From: Paenibacillus sp. MAEPY2 | GTDB lineage: Bacteria; Bacillota; Bacilli; Paenibacillales; Paenibacillaceae | DNA length: 64,000 bases | Direction of reading: 5' to 3' | NCBI RefSeq assembly: GCF_000499205.1 | Contig: NZ_AWUK01000038.1 | Coordinates: forward strand, 216,816 to 280,815 | Part shown: positions 36,750 through 45,818 of the stretch, in pieces | Layout: each line of letters begins with the position of its first letter | How positions within the stretch are numbered: the first letter of the stretch is position 1 | Translations under genes and position numbers: made by a program | The notes under the pieces: model-generated | Database searches by the model: none | What the model saw: the letters and a program-made list of their open reading frames with translations, nothing else | What the model was told of the DNA's origin: nothing

Positions 36750-37715
36750 ATGGAGGAAATTGTAGTGGGCAGCAAGCCGCTCAGCCCAAAGAAAAAACCG
36801 AAAATTCGACGGCTGACCTGGCAGAACATCAAAGCGCAGAGACAACTGATCTGGATGTCTGTTCCTTTGCTCGCGTATATTATCACCTTTTCTTATGTGC
36901 CTGTCTGGGGCTGGACAATGGCTTTTCAGGATTATAAGCCTGCGAGAAGCTTCTCCCAGCAAACCTGGGTAGGATTCAAGCATTTTCAATTTTTATTCAC
37001 CGATGACAATTTCCTGCGTGTGCTGCGTAATACGCTGGCCATGAGTGTTATCAATCTAATTTTGGGATTTGTAACCGCTATTATTCTGGCCCTTCTGCTT
37101 AATGAGATCAAAAAGGTCATGTGGAAGCGGACAGTGCAAACGATCTCGTATCTGCCCCATTTTTTATCATGGATTATCGTTACTGGCATCGTAGCGACCT
37201 CTCTTGCTTCCGATGGTATTATTAATGATATTTTAATGAAGCTGCATCTCATCAATGAGCCTATTCTCTGGCTGACCGAAGGGAAATATTTCTGGGGAGT
37301 TGTTGCGGGGTCCCATGTCTGGAAGGAAGTTGGCTGGAACACGATTATTTATTTGGCAGCCATAGCCTCTATTGATCCGGCGTTGTACGAAGCTTCTGAC
37401 ATTGATGGAGCCAATCGCTATCAAAAAATGTGGAACATCACCTTGCCGGGAATCAAGCCTACCATTGTCATCCTGCTGATTATGTCTATCGGACATATTC
37501 TGGAAGCAGGTTTTGAGGTTCAATATTTGCTGGGCAACGGACTGGTTGTTGACTGGTCGGAGACCATTGATATCTTTGTACTCAAATACGGGATCGCCCA
37601 GGGCAACTATTCGCTCGCTACTGCCGGCGGTATATTCAAAACGGTAGTCAGCATTACCATGTTGCTCATCGCGAATTGGACCGCCAAGCGGCTTGGGGAA
37701 GAGAGGCTTTTATAA
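36750..37715 (+). CDS. LplB-type sugar ABC transporter permease
   Basis: A membrane channel subunit of 321 residues with six predicted helices. The EAA loop is PALYEASDIDGANRYQKMWN near 210-230. The ATG at 36750 is preferred because AGGGAG lies 9 nt upstream; GTG 36687 and ATG 36729 lack one. It pairs with the next permease, whose ATG overlaps its stop codon by one base. Confidence 0.9.
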   Translation: MEEIVVGSKPLSPKKKPKIRRLTWQNIKAQRQLIWMSVPLLAYIITFSYVPVWGWTMAFQDYKPARSFSQQTWVGFKHFQFLFTDDNFLRVLRNTLAMSVINLILGFVTAIILALLLNEIKKVMWKRTVQTISYLPHFLSWIIVTGIVATSLASDGIINDILMKLHLINEPILWLTEGKYFWGVVAGSHVWKEVGWNTIIYLAAIASIDPALYEASDIDGANRYQKMWNITLPGIKPTIVILLIMSIGHILEAGFEVQYLLGNGLVVDWSETIDIFVLKYGIAQGNYSLATAGGIFKTVVSITMLLIANWTAKRLGEERLL

Positions 37716-38668
37716 TGATGAAAAAAACACCATTGTCTGGTTCTGGAAATACAGGGGCACTTTCCGTTCGCCGCCCGGGTGGCAGAGGCATCGAACCACT
37801 TCTGTTCAACACCTTCAATTCAATTTTCATGATTTTGCTGGTCATTGTAACGTTGTACCCGTTTCTGAATACGATTGTCGTTTCGTTCAATGCAGGGAAC
37901 GACACCATCCGGGGGGGGCTTTATTTATGGCCCCGCGATTTCACGATGCAAAATTACAAAGCCGTATTTGCGTCAGGCACGATCTATAACGCGTTTTTGG
38001 TGTCCGTGGCGCGTACGGTTCTGTCCACTGTACTGAATATATTCCTGACCACGATGCTTGCCTACACGCTGAGCCGGCGGGATTATATTTTTCGTAAACT
38101 GATTACGACCATTTTTGTACTTACTATGTATTTCAACGCAGGGCTTATTCCGGGGTATTTCCTGATGAAGGACCTGCACTTAATCAATTCATTCTGGGTA
38201 TATGTTTTACCATCGCTGATTAGTGCGTTCAACCTGATCGTTATTCGTACCTATATTTACACGATTCCCGAAAGCTTGATTGAATCAGCAAAAATCGACG
38301 GTGCGGGGGATTTCAGAATCTTCTGGAAAATCATTTTCCCACTTTGTAAGCCTGTGCTCGCAACCATCGCGCTTTTTGTTGCGGTAGGTGCGTGGAACTC
38401 GTGGTTCGATGCATTCCTGTACACATCCTCCCGTCAAGAGCTAAGCACGCTGCAATATGAATTGATGAAGCTCTTGTCTTCCAGTATGAATGCCAATAGC
38501 AATCCATCGGTAGCCAATGGTGTGGGCATGGAACATTCCACCCAAGTTACACCGATTTCAATCCGAGCCGCGATTACAATTGTTGCTTCGGTACCGATCT
38601 TGCTGGTGTATCCGTTTATGCAAAAATACTTTGTTGTGGGACTAAATGTAGGGAGCGTGAAGGAATAG
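37715..38668 (+). CDS. YtcP/LplC-type sugar ABC transporter permease
   Basis: The second channel subunit, 317 residues with six predicted helices and the EAA loop ESLIESAKIDGAGDFRIFWK near 190-210. It starts at ATG 37715 (TAATG overlap with lplB), with GAGAGG 8 nt upstream. Its stop is immediately followed by the GH43 start codon, indicating tight coupling of import and hydrolysis. Confidence 0.92.
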   Translation: MMKKTPLSGSGNTGALSVRRPGGRGIEPLLFNTFNSIFMILLVIVTLYPFLNTIVVSFNAGNDTIRGGLYLWPRDFTMQNYKAVFASGTIYNAFLVSVARTVLSTVLNIFLTTMLAYTLSRRDYIFRKLITTIFVLTMYFNAGLIPGYFLMKDLHLINSFWVYVLPSLISAFNLIVIRTYIYTIPESLIESAKIDGAGDFRIFWKIIFPLCKPVLATIALFVAVGAWNSWFDAFLYTSSRQELSTLQYELMKLLSSSMNANSNPSVANGVGMEHSTQVTPISIRAAITIVASVPILLVYPFMQKYFVVGLNVGSVKE

Positions 38669-40225
38669 ATGAAACAACTCCAAACTAATACCATCTATTA
38701 TGCCAACCCAATCCTTCCCGGATTCTATCCGGATCCCAGCATTGTAAAGGCGGAACAATATTTTTACCTCATTTGCAGCTCGTTTGAATATTTTCCCGGA
38801 GTGCCGATCTTTCGGAGCCGGGATCTCATTCATTGGGAGCAGATTGGCAATGTGTTAAATCGGGTCAGCCAGCTTGATTTGACCGGGCGGAAAAGTTCAG
38901 ACGGCATTTATGCTCCTGTACTGCGTTACCATGAAGGAACATTTTATATGATTACGACGGATGTGAGAGGCATTGGCAATTTCTACGTTACGGCAACCGA
39001 TCCTGCTGGCCCTTGGTCTGATCCGATTCGCATCCCATATGGGGGAATCGACCCATCGCTGTTTTTTGATGATGATGGCAGAGTGTACGTGACCGCTCAA
39101 CAAGGCGCCGATTACGATTCTCATGCCATCCAGTACGAGATCGACATCGCCACGGGTGAGGCGCTCTCTGAGCCACAAGTTGTGTGGCATGGGGATGGCG
39201 GGCCGTGGACCGAAGGACCGCATCTGTATAAAATTAATGGTTTGTATTATATGATGTCCGCTTCTGGCGGAACGGCTAAGGAGCATCGTGAGATCATCGG
39301 CCGAAGCGATCGACTTTATGGTCCGTTTGAACGCTATCCTGATCCCATTCTGACCCATCGCCATCTGGATCATCCGATTCAGTATTTGGGTCATGCCGAT
39401 CTGGTGGAGGATCACAATGGAGACTGGTGGGCCGTTTTCCTTGGCGTGCGTTTGACAGCGGATGGATATAGCGTGCTTGGACGTGAAACCTTCCTCGCAC
39501 CGGTTGTTTGGAACGAGGGGTGGCCACACATTGACAACAATGAAGGACTAGTGAGTTTGGATATGAAGGTCCAACGTTTGCCAGTGGCATCGCCTTCCTT
39601 GCCCGAGAGCCATACAGCCATCATTGTCGGCCGGGAAGAATTCGACGGTGAGCTTGGGTTGCAATGGATGTTTGTGCGCAACCCGACAGAAGGAGTATGC
39701 ATGCTTACGGAAAAACCAGGTTACCTGACGTTGTATGGCCAGGCGGGAAGTCTTGATGACATCGGTCAGATCACGTTTGTAGGCCGCAGGCAGCAGCATA
39801 TTCATGCCAGTTTTACGACCTGCCTTTCATTCATGCCAGCTGCCGATGGAGAAGAAGCGGGATTGTGCGTTCGACGGGATGAGGACGCACATTATGAGAT
39901 TGGAATTAAGCGGTTGAAAGGACGAAACGTTCTCTTTGCTCGCTTGACGGTGCGGGGAGAGTCTAACACGGTTCACGAGAGCGAGATTGTAACAGAGCGG
40001 CTATCGCTCCGAATTGAATCAACAGAGAAGGAATATAGGCTGGCTTGTTCCGAGGACGGACAGAACTGGACAGTATTGGGTTCAGGCTCGGCACAAGCCA
40101 TTTCCCCGGAGGATTTTGTGCACAAAATGTGCTTTACCGGGGCGGTGGTCGGACTATATGCTACCGGAAATGGTCAGGCAAGCAGTGCACCTGCCCGATT
40201 CGACTGGTTCGAATACTCGATCTAA
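38669..40225 (+). CDS. xynB: GH43 beta-xylosidase with C-terminal concanavalin-like domain
   Basis: An intracellular 518-residue glycosidase (no signal peptide) that probably releases xylose from xylo-oligosaccharides. The five-blade GH43 residues are visible: base Asp22 in GFYPDPSI, pKa modulator Asp128 in GGIDPSLFFDDDG, and acid Glu182 in TEGPHLYK. From about residue 320 a beta-sandwich of the GH43_C2 type follows, as in Bacillus XynB. The start codon abuts the ytcP stop. Some alpha-L-arabinofuranosidase activity is possible. Confidence 0.9.
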   Translation: MKQLQTNTIYYANPILPGFYPDPSIVKAEQYFYLICSSFEYFPGVPIFRSRDLIHWEQIGNVLNRVSQLDLTGRKSSDGIYAPVLRYHEGTFYMITTDVRGIGNFYVTATDPAGPWSDPIRIPYGGIDPSLFFDDDGRVYVTAQQGADYDSHAIQYEIDIATGEALSEPQVVWHGDGGPWTEGPHLYKINGLYYMMSASGGTAKEHREIIGRSDRLYGPFERYPDPILTHRHLDHPIQYLGHADLVEDHNGDWWAVFLGVRLTADGYSVLGRETFLAPVVWNEGWPHIDNNEGLVSLDMKVQRLPVASPSLPESHTAIIVGREEFDGELGLQWMFVRNPTEGVCMLTEKPGYLTLYGQAGSLDDIGQITFVGRRQQHIHASFTTCLSFMPAADGEEAGLCVRRDEDAHYEIGIKRLKGRNVLFARLTVRGESNTVHESEIVTERLSLRIESTEKEYRLACSEDGQNWTVLGSGSAQAISPEDFVHKMCFTGAVVGLYATGNGQASSAPARFDWFEYSI

Positions 40226-40283
40226 TCCGCCAATAACAAGAGCTAAACTGCTAGTCAATTAGAAATATTAGAGGAGGGAAATC

Positions 40284-41306
40284 ATGGGTTCATTTCGAGA
40301 AGAGGTTCCACTGAAGGACCTGTACAAGGATAGCTTTCACATTGGAGCAGCAGTGAATCCAAAGACGATCGAAAGTCAGCGTTCATTGCTTGCATATCAC
40401 TTCAACAGCCTAACGGCAGAAAATGAAATGAAATTCTCCAGTGTGCATCCACAGCAGGGACTGTATACGTTTGAGGATGCGGATGTGATCGCTTCCTTTG
40501 CCAAAGAGCAAGGCATGGCGCTGCGCGGTCACACACTGGTCTGGCATAACCAGACTCCGGATTGGCTGTTCGAGAATGAAACCGGCGGACTGGTGGAGCG
40601 CGATGTATTGCTGGAGCGATTGAAGGAGCACATTCAGACCGTTGTTGGCAGATACAAGGACGTTATCTATGCATGGGACGTCGTGAACGAGGTTATTTCC
40701 GATGATGCAGATGACGAAAGCGCGCTCCTGCGTCCATCCAAATGGCTGGATATCGCCGGGGAGGATTTTATTGCCAAAGCGTTCGAATTCGCCCATGAGG
40801 CAGATCCACAGGCGCTTTTGTTCTATAACGATTATAACGAATCCAATCCGCAGAAGCGGGAACGCATCTTTCGGCTTGTTCGTTCGTTACTCGATCAAGG
40901 CGTGCCAATTCATGGTGTTGGCCTGCAGGCACACTGGAATTTGTATGATCCTTCCCTGGATGATATGCGCGCCGCGATTGAGCGGTATGCGCAGCTTGGC
41001 CTGCAGCTTCAGCTCACCGAACTGGATGTATCGGTATTTCGCTTTGAAGACAGGCGGACGGATCTAGTTCAGCCTTCGCAAGAGATGCTAGAATTGCAAG
41101 CCGAGCGATATGAATCCATCTTCCGCCTGCTTCACGAATATAAGGGACATATTAGCGCTGTAACATTCTGGGGGGCTGCCGACGATTACACCTGGCTGGA
41201 CCATTTCCCGGTCCGAGGGCGGAAAAATTGGCCATTCCTGTTCGATGAATTGCATCGCCCCAAGGAAGCCTATCAGCGTGTTGCGCGAATCACTGTACCT
41301 AAGTGA
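40284..41306 (+). CDS. xynA: Intracellular GH10 endo-1,4-beta-xylanase
   Basis: A 340-residue cytoplasmic xylanase with no signal peptide and a single GH10 barrel. Acid/base Glu136 lies in WDVVNEV and nucleophile Glu246 in LTELDVS; substrate-binding motifs LTAENEMKF, GHTLVWHNQ and HWNLYDPS are present. AGAGGAGGG lies 7 nt before the ATG. Like XynA2 of the Paenibacillus aldouronate clusters, it would trim imported xylo-oligosaccharides inside the cell. Confidence 0.94.
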   Translation: MGSFREEVPLKDLYKDSFHIGAAVNPKTIESQRSLLAYHFNSLTAENEMKFSSVHPQQGLYTFEDADVIASFAKEQGMALRGHTLVWHNQTPDWLFENETGGLVERDVLLERLKEHIQTVVGRYKDVIYAWDVVNEVISDDADDESALLRPSKWLDIAGEDFIAKAFEFAHEADPQALLFYNDYNESNPQKRERIFRLVRSLLDQGVPIHGVGLQAHWNLYDPSLDDMRAAIERYAQLGLQLQLTELDVSVFRFEDRRTDLVQPSQEMLELQAERYESIFRLLHEYKGHISAVTFWGAADDYTWLDHFPVRGRKNWPFLFDELHRPKEAYQRVARITVPK

Positions 41307-41393
41307 CATGGAGCGGAAATACCGTTTCGTTTAATCCATAGCAGTCTCGAAGAGAAACTCGGGAGTGCATATCTTTTGGAAGGAGCCATTTGT

Positions 41394-42380
41394 ATGTCCG
41401 AATTACCTAAACCGCATCAACCTATAGTTACGCATATATTCACTGCTGATCCTTCAGCGCATGTGTTTGAGGGTCGCATTTATATTTACCCATCCCATGA
41501 TCTGGATCACGACGGTCCGGTAAATGACAACGGAGATCAGTACAAGATGGAGGATTATCATGTGCTATCTATGGCGGACACGGCTTCACCCGTGACGGAT
41601 CATGGCGAGGTGCTGCATGTGAGGGATGTCCCTTGGGCGTCCAGTCAGATGTGGGCACCGGATGCCGCATACAGAAAAGGTACCTATTATTTGTTTTTCC
41701 CGGCAAGGGACCATGATGGCATTTTCCGCATCGGCGTGGCTACATCGTCGTCTCCAGCAGGACCGTTCAAGCCAGAGGAGCAATATATTCAGGGCAGCTT
41801 CAGTATTGATCCCGCTGTATTCGTGGATGAGGATCAGCAGGCCTATATGCTCTTTGGTGGGCTGTGGGGGGGACAGTTGGAAAAATGGCAGACTGGAAGC
41901 TATGTGGAACAAGCGGAGGGCCCTGCTCCGGGTGCTCCGGCGATCGGCCCAAGAGTTGCAAAGCTGAGTGAAGATATGCTCTCAATGGCTTCGGAGGCGC
42001 TGGAGATATCCATCGTGGATCAGGAAGGAAATCCGCTGACCGCTGGGGACGAGAATCGCAGATATTTTGAAGGACCATGGATGCACAAATATAATGGAAA
42101 ATACTATTTGTCCTATTCCACAGGAACGACGCACAAGTTGGTGTACGCCATCGGTGACAATCCCATGGGTCCGTTTACGTTCCAAGGTACCATTTTGCCG
42201 CCAGTCATGGGCTGGACAACGCATCATTCGATTGTACAATTCAAGGAAAAGTGGTATTTGTTCTATCACGATTGCTCCCTTTCCGGCGGAGTTGATTACA
42301 AGCGCTGCGTAAAATTTGCCGAGTTGACGTACAACCCGGACGGCACGATTCGCATGATTGATCCATATCCAGAGAAATAA
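41394..42380 (+). CDS. GH43 arabinofuranosidase/xylosidase
   Basis: A 328-residue single-domain GH43 enzyme without signal peptide. Base Asp19 lies in FTADPSAHVFEGRIY, modulator Asp139 in FSIDPAVFVDEDQ and acid Glu226 in YFEGPWMHKYNGKYYLSYSTG. It differs clearly from the first GH43 in length and motif context and probably has a different role, such as removing arabinose side groups. The ATG at 41394 follows AAGGAG by 9 nt; a longer frame from TTG 41376 begins inside it. Last gene of the operon. Confidence 0.87.
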   Translation: MSELPKPHQPIVTHIFTADPSAHVFEGRIYIYPSHDLDHDGPVNDNGDQYKMEDYHVLSMADTASPVTDHGEVLHVRDVPWASSQMWAPDAAYRKGTYYLFFPARDHDGIFRIGVATSSSPAGPFKPEEQYIQGSFSIDPAVFVDEDQQAYMLFGGLWGGQLEKWQTGSYVEQAEGPAPGAPAIGPRVAKLSEDMLSMASEALEISIVDQEGNPLTAGDENRRYFEGPWMHKYNGKYYLSYSTGTTHKLVYAIGDNPMGPFTFQGTILPPVMGWTTHHSIVQFKEKWYLFYHDCSLSGGVDYKRCVKFAELTYNPDGTIRMIDPYPEK

Positions 42381-42398
42381 GATGCATCATTAAACTTT

Positions 42399-42427
42399 AA
42401 AACTCCGTGCTTTGGCACGGAGTTTTA
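42399..42427 (+). terminator. Terminator of the xylan operon
   Basis: AAAACTCCGTGC pairs with GCACGGAGTTTT over a TTTG loop. It is followed by a short TTAGTTAT tandem repeat and is symmetric enough to serve the converging amidohydrolase gene too. Confidence 0.85.
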
Positions 42428-42473
42428 GTTATTTAGTTATTTAGTTTTTATTGTACAGGCAGATTGAGGCTGA

Positions 42474-43784
42474 TTAACCTACTTGGTGCGATCCATTGAA
42501 CCATACGGATTTGATCGACAAGGTATCCGAAATCGTAGTTGTTGGATCACCGTCAACGAGAATGAGATCTGCTCGCGCACCTTCGGTAATGCGGCCGCGA
42601 TCGTGAAGACCAAAGCAACGGGCCGGTTTCGAAGTAGCCGACTGCAGAGCTTCGATCGGAGTGAATCCGGCCTTCACCAGCAGCTGCATTTCGTGGTGGA
42701 CACTTGCCCCATGAGCAAGGCCGCCAAGATTTGGAACGGGAACCGGCGCGACATCCGTCCCTACCAAAATATCAACTCCAGCACGGTGAAGGTCCATCAC
42801 ATTTTTAAAGCTGTTCTCCATATTGCCTTGAGGGAACGTATTGAAGCTTGAGTTCAAAATATCAATCCAATCTGAACTTAATTTGGAATGAACACGCGGA
42901 TCATTCGCCAATTCGGATGCTGGATTTCCGATAATCGATGAATTCAACACCAAGCACGGAGTAACAAATGCGCCTGAACTCGCTATAGATTTCACTAACT
43001 CGGAGGTGTACTCGGGTCTGTCGATGAACAAGTGGCCCAAACCGTCGACTCCAAAATCGATGGCTTGTTGAGAAGAAAGAGCCGTCAAGACGTGGGCGAT
43101 GACCAGCTTACCGGACTTATGGGCTTCTGTCACGGCTGTTTTTAGAATCTCGTCACTCAATACAGGCAGGCCAGGTGCACCCATGACCGTTCCTTCTTCT
43201 ATCATGATCTTAATATAGTCGGCTCCATTCTCGACTTGGGTATGCACATGTTTAATCGCTTCTTCCACCGTTGTCACTTGCGGTATTTCTTCATGATCGT
43301 GAGCGTAAGCGGCTAACATGGCTTCCCGGTCTGCCTCCGATAACTTCGCTAATTCCTTTAATACGAATTCCGGTATTTCATCTCCATCCGGTAGTAATTC
43401 ATCCGGATGTCCGCCTGGAGCGGTGATCGCTGTGCCAGCAGAACGCACATCTGCGATGTCATTCACATTTTTTAACTGAATTTCGCGCCCTCTTTGAGTA
43501 AAATCTCCGTTCATTTCGAGTTCCGTGGTAACGCCGAATTTTAGGGCATCTCGTAATCCGCCGATCGAGGTGTGAACGTGTGCATCAATCAGACCAGGCA
43601 TTAAAGTCGCATTTTCTCCATCGATAATCTTTGCATTGGCTGGAAAGTCGCCACCGACTGAAATAATAGACTCCCCTTTAATAACAACATGTCTGGGCGC
43701 AATAATTTGCTCTCCATCAAAGATTCGTACATTTGTAATCGCCGTAACTTGTTCTAACGCAGCAGTTTGAGTTAACTTCTCCAT
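42474..43784 (-). CDS. Metal-dependent amidohydrolase (imidazolonepropionase-like)
   Basis: A cytoplasmic amidohydrolase of 436 residues. Metal ligands are visible in LIDAHVHTS, in the KLVIAHVLT strand, in GLGHLFIDRP and the late Asp in ILVGTDVAP; DYIKIMIEEGTVMGAPG carries the bridging lysine. Related enzymes hydrolyse cyclic amides, dipeptides or prolidase substrates, so the substrate cannot be assigned. The ATG at 43784 is chosen for AGGAGG 8 nt upstream. It is divergent from a MarR gene with twin operator-like repeats. Confidence 0.85.
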   Translation of the reverse strand: MEKLTQTAALEQVTAITNVRIFDGEQIIAPRHVVIKGESIISVGGDFPANAKIIDGENATLMPGLIDAHVHTSIGGLRDALKFGVTTELEMNGDFTQRGREIQLKNVNDIADVRSAGTAITAPGGHPDELLPDGDEIPEFVLKELAKLSEADREAMLAAYAHDHEEIPQVTTVEEAIKHVHTQVENGADYIKIMIEEGTVMGAPGLPVLSDEILKTAVTEAHKSGKLVIAHVLTALSSQQAIDFGVDGLGHLFIDRPEYTSELVKSIASSGAFVTPCLVLNSSIIGNPASELANDPRVHSKLSSDWIDILNSSFNTFPQGNMENSFKNVMDLHRAGVDILVGTDVAPVPVPNLGGLAHGASVHHEMQLLVKAGFTPIEALQSATSKPARCFGLHDRGRITEGARADLILVDGDPTTTISDTLSIKSVWFNGSHQVG

Positions 43785-43821
43785 CTGAATTCCTCCTGAA
43801 TGTTGTATATGAACAATTTGA

Positions 43822-43850
43822 ATGTTAACTGTTAGTTTTCTAACTGTCAA
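43822..43850 (-). promoter_or_regulatory. Amidohydrolase promoter with embedded MarR operator
   Basis: On the minus strand TTGACA (43850-43845), a 17-bp spacer and TAACAT (43827-43822). The repeat TGTTAGTTTTCTAACTG at 43830-43846 lies between the two elements, where a bound repressor would block polymerase. Confidence 0.6.
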
Positions 43851-43866
43851 TAGACTAATGTTTTTT

Positions 43867-43895
43867 TTGACAAGCGAATAGGATCGCTGTATAGT
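43867..43895 (+). promoter_or_regulatory. Promoter of the marR-like gene
   Basis: TTGACA at 43867-43872, a 17-bp spacer and TATAGT at 43890-43895. The second operator copy at 43907-43923 covers the expected start site. Confidence 0.7.
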
Positions 43896-43906
43896 TTATT
43901 TACTTA

Positions 43907-43923
43907 CAATTAGATAACTAACA
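43907..43923. promoter_or_regulatory. Second MarR operator-like repeat
   Basis: The complement of this site, TGTTAGTTATCTAATTG, matches the first copy (43830-43846) at 15 of 17 positions. Each is an inverted repeat around TTAGTTWTCTAA. One copy overlaps each divergent promoter, suggesting autoregulation and repression of the amidohydrolase. Confidence 0.6.
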
Positions 43924-43938
43924 ATCAAAGGGGGGACG

Positions 43939-44370
43939 ATGATGAAATCCCGAAAGGAAACACCTTATCTGGATTTATTTCAGATTATCGGTCTTAAGTT
44001 AAAGAAAAGAGCAGACGAGAGTATAAAAGAGCTGGGGTTAAACGCTCAACAAGGAAAAGTAATTGACTATCTTTACGAGAACCAAAATAAAAATATTATC
44101 CAAATGGATCTTGCTGATCGGTTTCATTTAAGTCGGGCCAGCATTACAAGTATGCTTCAAGGTCTAGAGCAAAAAGGGTTCATCGAACGTAAAATCCCGG
44201 CCAATAATGAACGGCAAAAAAATATATACGTATTGCCAAAAGCGGTTGAACTGATTGAAGACTTTCAAGACTCTTTTCAAAAGGTGGAGGAAGAAATCGT
44301 TCAAGTCCTTACCGACGAAGAGAAGCAAGTATTAAAGAAATTGTTGATCAAAATCAATGAGACTGTATAA
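43939..44370 (+). CDS. MarR-family transcriptional regulator
   Basis: A 143-residue winged-helix repressor. The recognition region is LADRFHLSRASITSMLQGLEQKGFIERK (about 55-85) with the wing NNERQKNIYVLP. ATG 43939 or 43942 follows a GGGGGAC tract. It is divergent from the amidohydrolase and probably controls it and itself. The ligand is unknown but may be the amidohydrolase substrate. Confidence 0.88.
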   Translation: MMKSRKETPYLDLFQIIGLKLKKRADESIKELGLNAQQGKVIDYLYENQNKNIIQMDLADRFHLSRASITSMLQGLEQKGFIERKIPANNERQKNIYVLPKAVELIEDFQDSFQKVEEEIVQVLTDEEKQVLKKLLIKINETV

Positions 44371-44493
44371 ATCCTCTGGGGTGAAAAACAAATCATTTGA
44401 CCCCGGCATAACGAGTGCAGGAGAGGAGATTTTACGTAATGCCTGCTCGAAGTTGTACCGATCGACGGGATTATAGCTAATGTCTCCACTTAT
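44368..44493 (-). pseudogene. Remnant of an alpha/beta hydrolase (homoserine acetyltransferase-like)
   Basis: About 42 codons on the minus strand read SGDISYNPVDRYNFEQALRK then ISSPALVMPGSNDLFFTPED, which resembles the strand carrying the catalytic Asp in MetX-like alpha/beta hydrolases. No start, nucleophile elbow or C terminus is present, and the 3' end runs into the MarR gene. It is a decayed fragment, recognised from motif resemblance only. Confidence 0.45.
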
Positions 44494-44519
44494 TCCTGTA
44501 CGTAATCTCCTTGTTACCT

Positions 44520-44669
44520 GAAATTTTTCTGAAAGAAGACTTGAGAGAGGGCAGGCTGGTTGCCTTACCATGGGATCTATCGGAGGTTCCTTTCCGCACA
44601 GATGCTCTGGCATTGGGAGAAATGGATTTCTCTATCAATGGCTGCCTTCATCCATACAGCAAAGAGTGA
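44520..44669 (+). pseudogene. Remnant of a LysR-type regulator C terminus
   Basis: A 49-codon stretch ending in TGA reads EIFLKEDLREGRLVALPWDL and then SEVPFRTDAL, like the end of a LysR effector domain. There is no start codon, helix-turn-helix or remaining sensor domain. Together with the hydrolase remnant it fills 44371-44796, where no intact gene is seen; 44670-44796 shows nothing recognisable. Confidence 0.45.
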
Positions 44670-44796
44670 GTTGAAAACGGATAAATAGCTGGCTCATAAG
44701 AGGGTGAATGCCAAAGGCAATGCGCGTAAAAGGAAGGGTTGGCAGGACAAAACTGAACCTTAAGTCGTGCTGTTAAAAGGTCCGCTGTAAGTAGAT

Positions 44797-45699
44797 TTAA
44801 TTCTCCGTTTTACTTAAGCCATTTATACCGCTTTTTCGATATGCTAGCGGAACTAATCCTATTTGTTTGCGAAAAAGGGATGAGAAATAACTCACACTTT
44901 GAAAGCCGCAGGCCAGTGCGATTTCACTCACCGATCTTTTGGTCTCTCGCAACATCTCACAACTTTTATGAAGGCGGTATCGAATGAGATAGTTGTTGGG
45001 AGTTTGACCCACGTATTTATTAAATAAAGTACAGCAGCTGCTCCTACAAACGGCTCCTGCGGATGCGATGTCTTGAAGAGTTATTTTTTGCTCGTAGTTT
45101 TGATGAATGAATCGAGTCATTTTCTGAATATTCGTCCATAATTGCACATCTTGAATCCCCCCCACCTTCTGTTGCAAATGATCTCCCACACCAGCACATA
45201 GAGATAAAGCCTGTGAAGTTAAACGGAACGGATTTGGAGCAAAGCTATTGTGCATTTCCTCATAGATCGCTTGGATAGATGACAATATGTTTTGCTGCCA
45301 GGCGATCTCATCTGTTAGTACTAGAAAATCATCCATGTTTGGACCGAACTTCTCTCCCCAGTATGCTTGCATCAACGAAGCACCTTCCCCGATAAGAGAG
45401 GAATGAATGACTACAACTATAAATGAACAATTACTATGAGTGTGAGAAAAACCAAAATGCAAACGATGACTGTTCACAAAAATCCCAGTTCCTTGGTCTA
45501 AGCAAACGGTTTGTCCGTTAATAGAATACTCCATAGAACCTTCAAGAATGTAAATGAATTCCACATCCGAATGCCAATGAGCCGCAGCTTCAAAATTATC
45601 AAATTGATTCAAGCTCCCCTTCCGGACATACAAGGGCAACTCAGGTAGATTATAATTCAATCGTTCCGATAAATCAGAAAATACTTCTAAATTTTTCAT
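44797..45699 (-). CDS. AraC-family regulator with cupin sensor
   Basis: A 300-residue regulator with an N-terminal cupin (AAAHWHSDVEFIYILEGSMEYSING; about 35-100) and two C-terminal helix-turn-helix motifs (IASAGAVCRSSCCTLFNKYVG; IALACGFQSVSYFSSLFRKQIG). GGAGGC precedes the ATG by 8 nt. It is divergent from the MATE exporter with 119 bp between starts and may regulate it. Confidence 0.88.
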   Translation of the reverse strand: MKNLEVFSDLSERLNYNLPELPLYVRKGSLNQFDNFEAAAHWHSDVEFIYILEGSMEYSINGQTVCLDQGTGIFVNSHRLHFGFSHTHSNCSFIVVVIHSSLIGEGASLMQAYWGEKFGPNMDDFLVLTDEIAWQQNILSSIQAIYEEMHNSFAPNPFRLTSQALSLCAGVGDHLQQKVGGIQDVQLWTNIQKMTRFIHQNYEQKITLQDIASAGAVCRSSCCTLFNKYVGQTPNNYLIRYRLHKSCEMLRETKRSVSEIALACGFQSVSYFSSLFRKQIGLVPLAYRKSGINGLSKTEN

Positions 45700-45738
45700 A
45701 AAACAAAATGCCTCCGACGAATATACGATTTTGACAAA

Positions 45739-45767
45739 ATTATAGCAAATATTTATGGAAAGGACAA
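45739..45767 (-). promoter_or_regulatory. Promoter of the AraC gene
   Basis: On the minus strand TTGTCC (45767-45762), a 17-bp spacer and a consensus TATAAT (45744-45739), 40 bp before the start codon. Confidence 0.5.
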
Positions 45768-45818
45768 TGATTTTATCCTATCTTGATAATATGGAGATCA
45801 ACAGAGAGGGGTGGATAG

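Noticed and set aside
42421..42450. TTAGTTAT tandem repeat as a microsatellite of interest
   Set aside because: Only two to three units after a terminator; no sign of function.
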